Assembly: GCA_027593305.1 (NCBI GenBank)
Contig: JAQCJA010000251.1
Span: forward strand, 1-6,926
DNA length: 6,926 nt
Direction of reading: 5' to 3'
Source of the DNA: a bacterium
GTDB taxonomy: Bacteria > Latescibacterota > UBA2968 > UBA8231
Under the pieces are notes generated by a model. It had not been told where the DNA came from, did not search any database, and worked only from the letters and a program-made list of their open reading frames with translations. Below, piece after piece: positions 4,792-6,926 of this stretch. Position 1 is the stretch's first letter. Each line of letters starts with the position of its first letter. Made by a program: the position numbers and the translations under genes.

Positions 4792-5721
4792 ATGTCTACT
4801 TCCTGTTCCATCATCATCGGTACCCGCGGCAGCCAACTGGCCACCACCCAGACAGGGATGATCAAAACCGCCCTGGAACAACGCTGGGGTGATGCCCTTG
4901 ATGTTCGTCTCGAGATCATCAGCACGCGCGGCGACGTGGATCGGCAGTCGCTGCGGGAGATTGGCGGGCAGGGCATTTTCACCCGCGAAATCGAACGGGC
5001 CCTGCAGGACGGCGCCGTCGACCTGGCGGTGCACAGCCTCAAGGATCTGCCCACGGAAATGGACGACGCCCTGCTGCTGGCAGCGATCCCATTGCGCGAA
5101 GACGTGCGCGACGTGCTGATCACTCGTGATGGTGGCGACCTGTCGACGCTGCCCGAGGGGGCCCGCATCGGCACGGGCAGCGCCCGCAGGCAGGCGCAAC
5201 TGGCTCTGCTTCGCCCGGATCTGCGCTTCGTCGACCTGCGCGGCAATGTCGATACCCGCATGCGCAAGGTGCACGACGGCGAAGCGGATGCTGTCGTGCT
5301 TGCCGCCGCCGGCCTGCACCGTCTCGGACTGCAGGACCACATCAACCAGTATCTCGATCCCATGGCCATGTTACCGGCTCCGGGTCAGGGCGCTCTGGGC
5401 CTGCAGATGCGCGCTGCCGACACGATCAAACGGGATTTTGTCGCCGCTCTCGATAATGCGCCAACCCACGCTGCCATCACCGCCGAACGTGCCTTTCTCG
5501 CCTCATTGGGCGGCGGTTGTCGCGCCCCCATTGCCGCCTGGGCCCGTCAGCAGGACGGCGAGTTCCGCGTCGATGGTGTGGTTCTGCGTCCGGACGGCAC
5601 CGGTGCCTGCCGGGCGAGCCGCTCGGGTAGGCTGCAGGATGCGGCCCGTCTCGGCGCCGAACTGGGCGACGAAGTCAAGGCGGGCGGTGCCGCTGCCATT
5701 CTCGCCGAATATCAGGGCTGA
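4792..5721 (+). CDS. hemC: Hydroxymethylbilane synthase (porphobilinogen deaminase)
   Basis: Joins four porphobilinogen molecules head to tail into hydroxymethylbilane, the cytoplasmic step before uroporphyrinogen III. The 309 residues fit the family. Visible: the N-terminal signature IIIGTRGSQLATTQT (7-21) with substrate-binding arginine R12, ISTRGD (44-48), the catalytic aspartate D85 in VHSLKDLPT, RIGTGSARRQAQL (125-137), LRGNVDTR (149-156), LPAPGQGALGLQ (194-205) and the dipyrromethane-cofactor cysteine C243 in GGGCRAPIAA. The ATG at 4792 is the only good start ahead of the N-terminal signature; no ribosome-binding site precedes it. It lies between the GSII terminator and a cobA-hemD fusion 17 bases downstream, so the two form a tetrapyrrole operon distinct in function from the nitrogen genes. 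Confidence 0.97.
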   Translation: MSTSCSIIIGTRGSQLATTQTGMIKTALEQRWGDALDVRLEIISTRGDVDRQSLREIGGQGIFTREIERALQDGAVDLAVHSLKDLPTEMDDALLLAAIPLREDVRDVLITRDGGDLSTLPEGARIGTGSARRQAQLALLRPDLRFVDLRGNVDTRMRKVHDGEADAVVLAAAGLHRLGLQDHINQYLDPMAMLPAPGQGALGLQMRAADTIKRDFVAALDNAPTHAAITAERAFLASLGGGCRAPIAAWARQQDGEFRVDGVVLRPDGTGACRASRSGRLQDAARLGAELGDEVKAGGAAAILAEYQG

Positions 5722-5738
5722 CAGCCTTCGGCTCGTCC

Positions 5739-6926
5739 ATGGATTTCCAGGACGCCGATCCGCAGGATTCCGCTCCCCACGCCACCGGTCATGTCTTCAT
5801 CGTCGGCGCCGGACCCGGTGACCCCGGACTGATCACCGTCAAGGGTGCGCGTCTGCTGGCGGCGGCCGACGTTGTGCTCTACGACGATCTGCTCGATACA
5901 AGGCTGCTCGAACACACGCGACCGGATTGCGTCCGGGTCTACGCCGGCCATCGGGGTGGCAGGCGCCCGGACGGCGATCGCAGCCGCCAGGACGAGGTCA
6001 ATCAGCGCCTGATCGCCGAGGCCCGCGCCGGGCGTTGTGTCGTGCGCCTCAAGGGCGGTGACCCGTACATCTTTGGGCGTGGCGGCGAGGAGGCCATCGC
6101 CCTGCACGAGGCGGGTGTGCCCTTTGAAGTCGTCTCCGGAGTCTCCGCCGCTTCTGCCGCCCTCGCGTATGCCGGCATTCCCCTCACCCACCGCAACATT
6201 GCCACCACGGCGACACTGGTCACCGGCCACGAGTCACAGGGGCAGGAGGGACCCGGGGTGGACTGGGCAACCCTGGCGCGCCTCGGGGGCACCCTTGTCG
6301 TGTTCATGGGCAGCCGGCGCCTGTCGACGATTACCGAGGCGCTGATGGCCGGGGGCCGCGCCGGCTCAACCCCGGCGGCTGCCATCCAGTGGGGCACCTG
6401 GCCGGGACAACACACCGTCGTCGCCGACCTGCAGACGCTCGCACAACGCACAGTCGAGGGTGGCATCACGTCCCCGGCGCTGATCGTCGTCGGCGAAGTC
6501 ATCGACCTGCGGGATGCCCTCAACTGGTTTGAGAACAAACCCCTCTTTGGCCGCCGGGTGCTGATTACGCGCAGCCAGGAACAATCCGGTCCCCTGCAGT
6601 TGCTCCTGGAGTCCGAGGGTGCCGAAGTCCACGCCCTGCCGTTGCTCGAGATCTCGGCGCCGGAAGACGGGTCGATCATGGATGCCGCCATCTCGCGCCT
6701 GCAGGACTTCGCCTGGGTCGTCTTCACCAGCCCGAATTCGGTCCGCTACTTCTTCGACCGCCTGCACTACCTGCGGCGAGATGCCCGTGCCTTCGGCCCA
6801 GCGCAGATAGCCGCCGTCGGCCAAGCTACCGCCCAATATCTTCGGGACCGCGGCATCGAACCCGACCTGCTGGCCGGGACACAATCGGCGTCGGGTCTGG
6901 CGCAGGCTTTCGAGAGCATCGACCTG
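5739..6926 (+). CDS. cobA-hemD: Fused uroporphyrinogen-III C-methyltransferase / uroporphyrinogen-III synthase, 3'-truncated
   Basis: The frame is open for 396 codons and runs off the right edge without a stop. Residues about 17-262 are a CobA/SirA-type SAM-dependent methyltransferase that converts uroporphyrinogen III to precorrin-2: VGAGPGDPGLITVKG near 22-36, LKGGDPYIFGRGGEEA in the middle, AYAGIPLTHR, VTGHE and IQWGTWPGQ. From about 269 (LFGRRVLITR) a HemD domain begins, which closes and inverts ring D of hydroxymethylbilane to make uroporphyrinogen III; VVFTSPNSVRYFF and AAVGQATA are typical of it. Its C-terminal half is missing here. The ATG at 5739 comes 17 bases after hemC with no clear ribosome-binding site, so translation is probably coupled. 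Such fusions are known in clostridia and several other phyla. In the motif usually read as V-P-G-V-T/S this copy has VVSGVSAASA, serine for proline. It directly uses the HemC product. Confidence 0.95.
   Translation, partial: MDFQDADPQDSAPHATGHVFIVGAGPGDPGLITVKGARLLAAADVVLYDDLLDTRLLEHTRPDCVRVYAGHRGGRRPDGDRSRQDEVNQRLIAEARAGRCVVRLKGGDPYIFGRGGEEAIALHEAGVPFEVVSGVSAASAALAYAGIPLTHRNIATTATLVTGHESQGQEGPGVDWATLARLGGTLVVFMGSRRLSTITEALMAGGRAGSTPAAAIQWGTWPGQHTVVADLQTLAQRTVEGGITSPALIVVGEVIDLRDALNWFENKPLFGRRVLITRSQEQSGPLQLLLESEGAEVHALPLLEISAPEDGSIMDAAISRLQDFAWVVFTSPNSVRYFFDRLHYLRRDARAFGPAQIAAVGQATAQYLRDRGIEPDLLAGTQSASGLAQAFESIDL

Noticed and set aside
4489..5369. Long - strand open frames over the GSII end and hemC
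   Set aside because: They are antisense to well-supported genes and cross the terminator region; compositions are biased and no domain is recognisable.

Overview
The window is a GC-rich piece of bacterial chromosome with every supported gene on the + strand. It reads as a nitrogen-assimilation cluster followed by the start of a tetrapyrrole (heme/siroheme/B12 precursor) operon. An exported beta-barrel protein points to a Gram-negative cell. The glutamine synthetase is the eukaryote-like GSII type, in the short form I associate with Bacteroidetes and related phyla, and uroporphyrinogen methyltransferase and synthase are fused. This mix suggests a lineage outside the classical enteric Proteobacteria, perhaps FCB-group or a candidate phylum, but I cannot name the taxon from sequence alone.

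Layout: (1) 1-846, the C-terminal two domains (AAA+ and Fis-type HTH) of a sigma-54 activator of the NtrC/NifA type, cut by the window's left edge. (2) 847-1085, a relatively AT-rich control region with a near-perfect sigma-54 -24/-12 promoter at 1005-1020 and several short direct and inverted repeats upstream, placed where enhancer sites would be. (3) amtB (1086-2426), a PII gene of the glnK type (2452-2790) and a small outer-membrane porin-like gene (2835-3484), closely spaced and probably one operon, ended by a strong hairpin terminator at 3493-3527. The porin gene is split by a -1 frameshift near 3267-3270. (4) GSII (3632-4648) with its own upstream region, followed by two stem-loops, the second a convincing terminator. 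(5) hemC (4792-5721) and, 17 bases later, a cobA-hemD fusion (5739 to the right edge, still open).

How it works together (inference): under nitrogen limitation the sigma-54 activator would switch on amtB-glnK-porin. AmtB brings in ammonium, GlnK senses 2-oxoglutarate/ATP/ADP and gates AmtB, the porin may let small nitrogen compounds cross the outer membrane, and GSII fixes ammonium into glutamine. A 9-base motif (AACCGTATG) occurs upstream of both amtB and GSII and may be a shared regulatory site. The hemC-cobA/hemD unit turns porphobilinogen into uroporphyrinogen III and precorrin-2 and appears functionally separate. No gap between genes exceeds 300 bases. I see no RNA genes, CRISPR, insertion sequences or attachment sites, and no supportable gene on the - strand. 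I did not find a wholly new system. The most unusual points are the self-contained sigma-54 circuit with non-canonical upstream repeats, the porin tied to amtB-glnK, and its frameshift.
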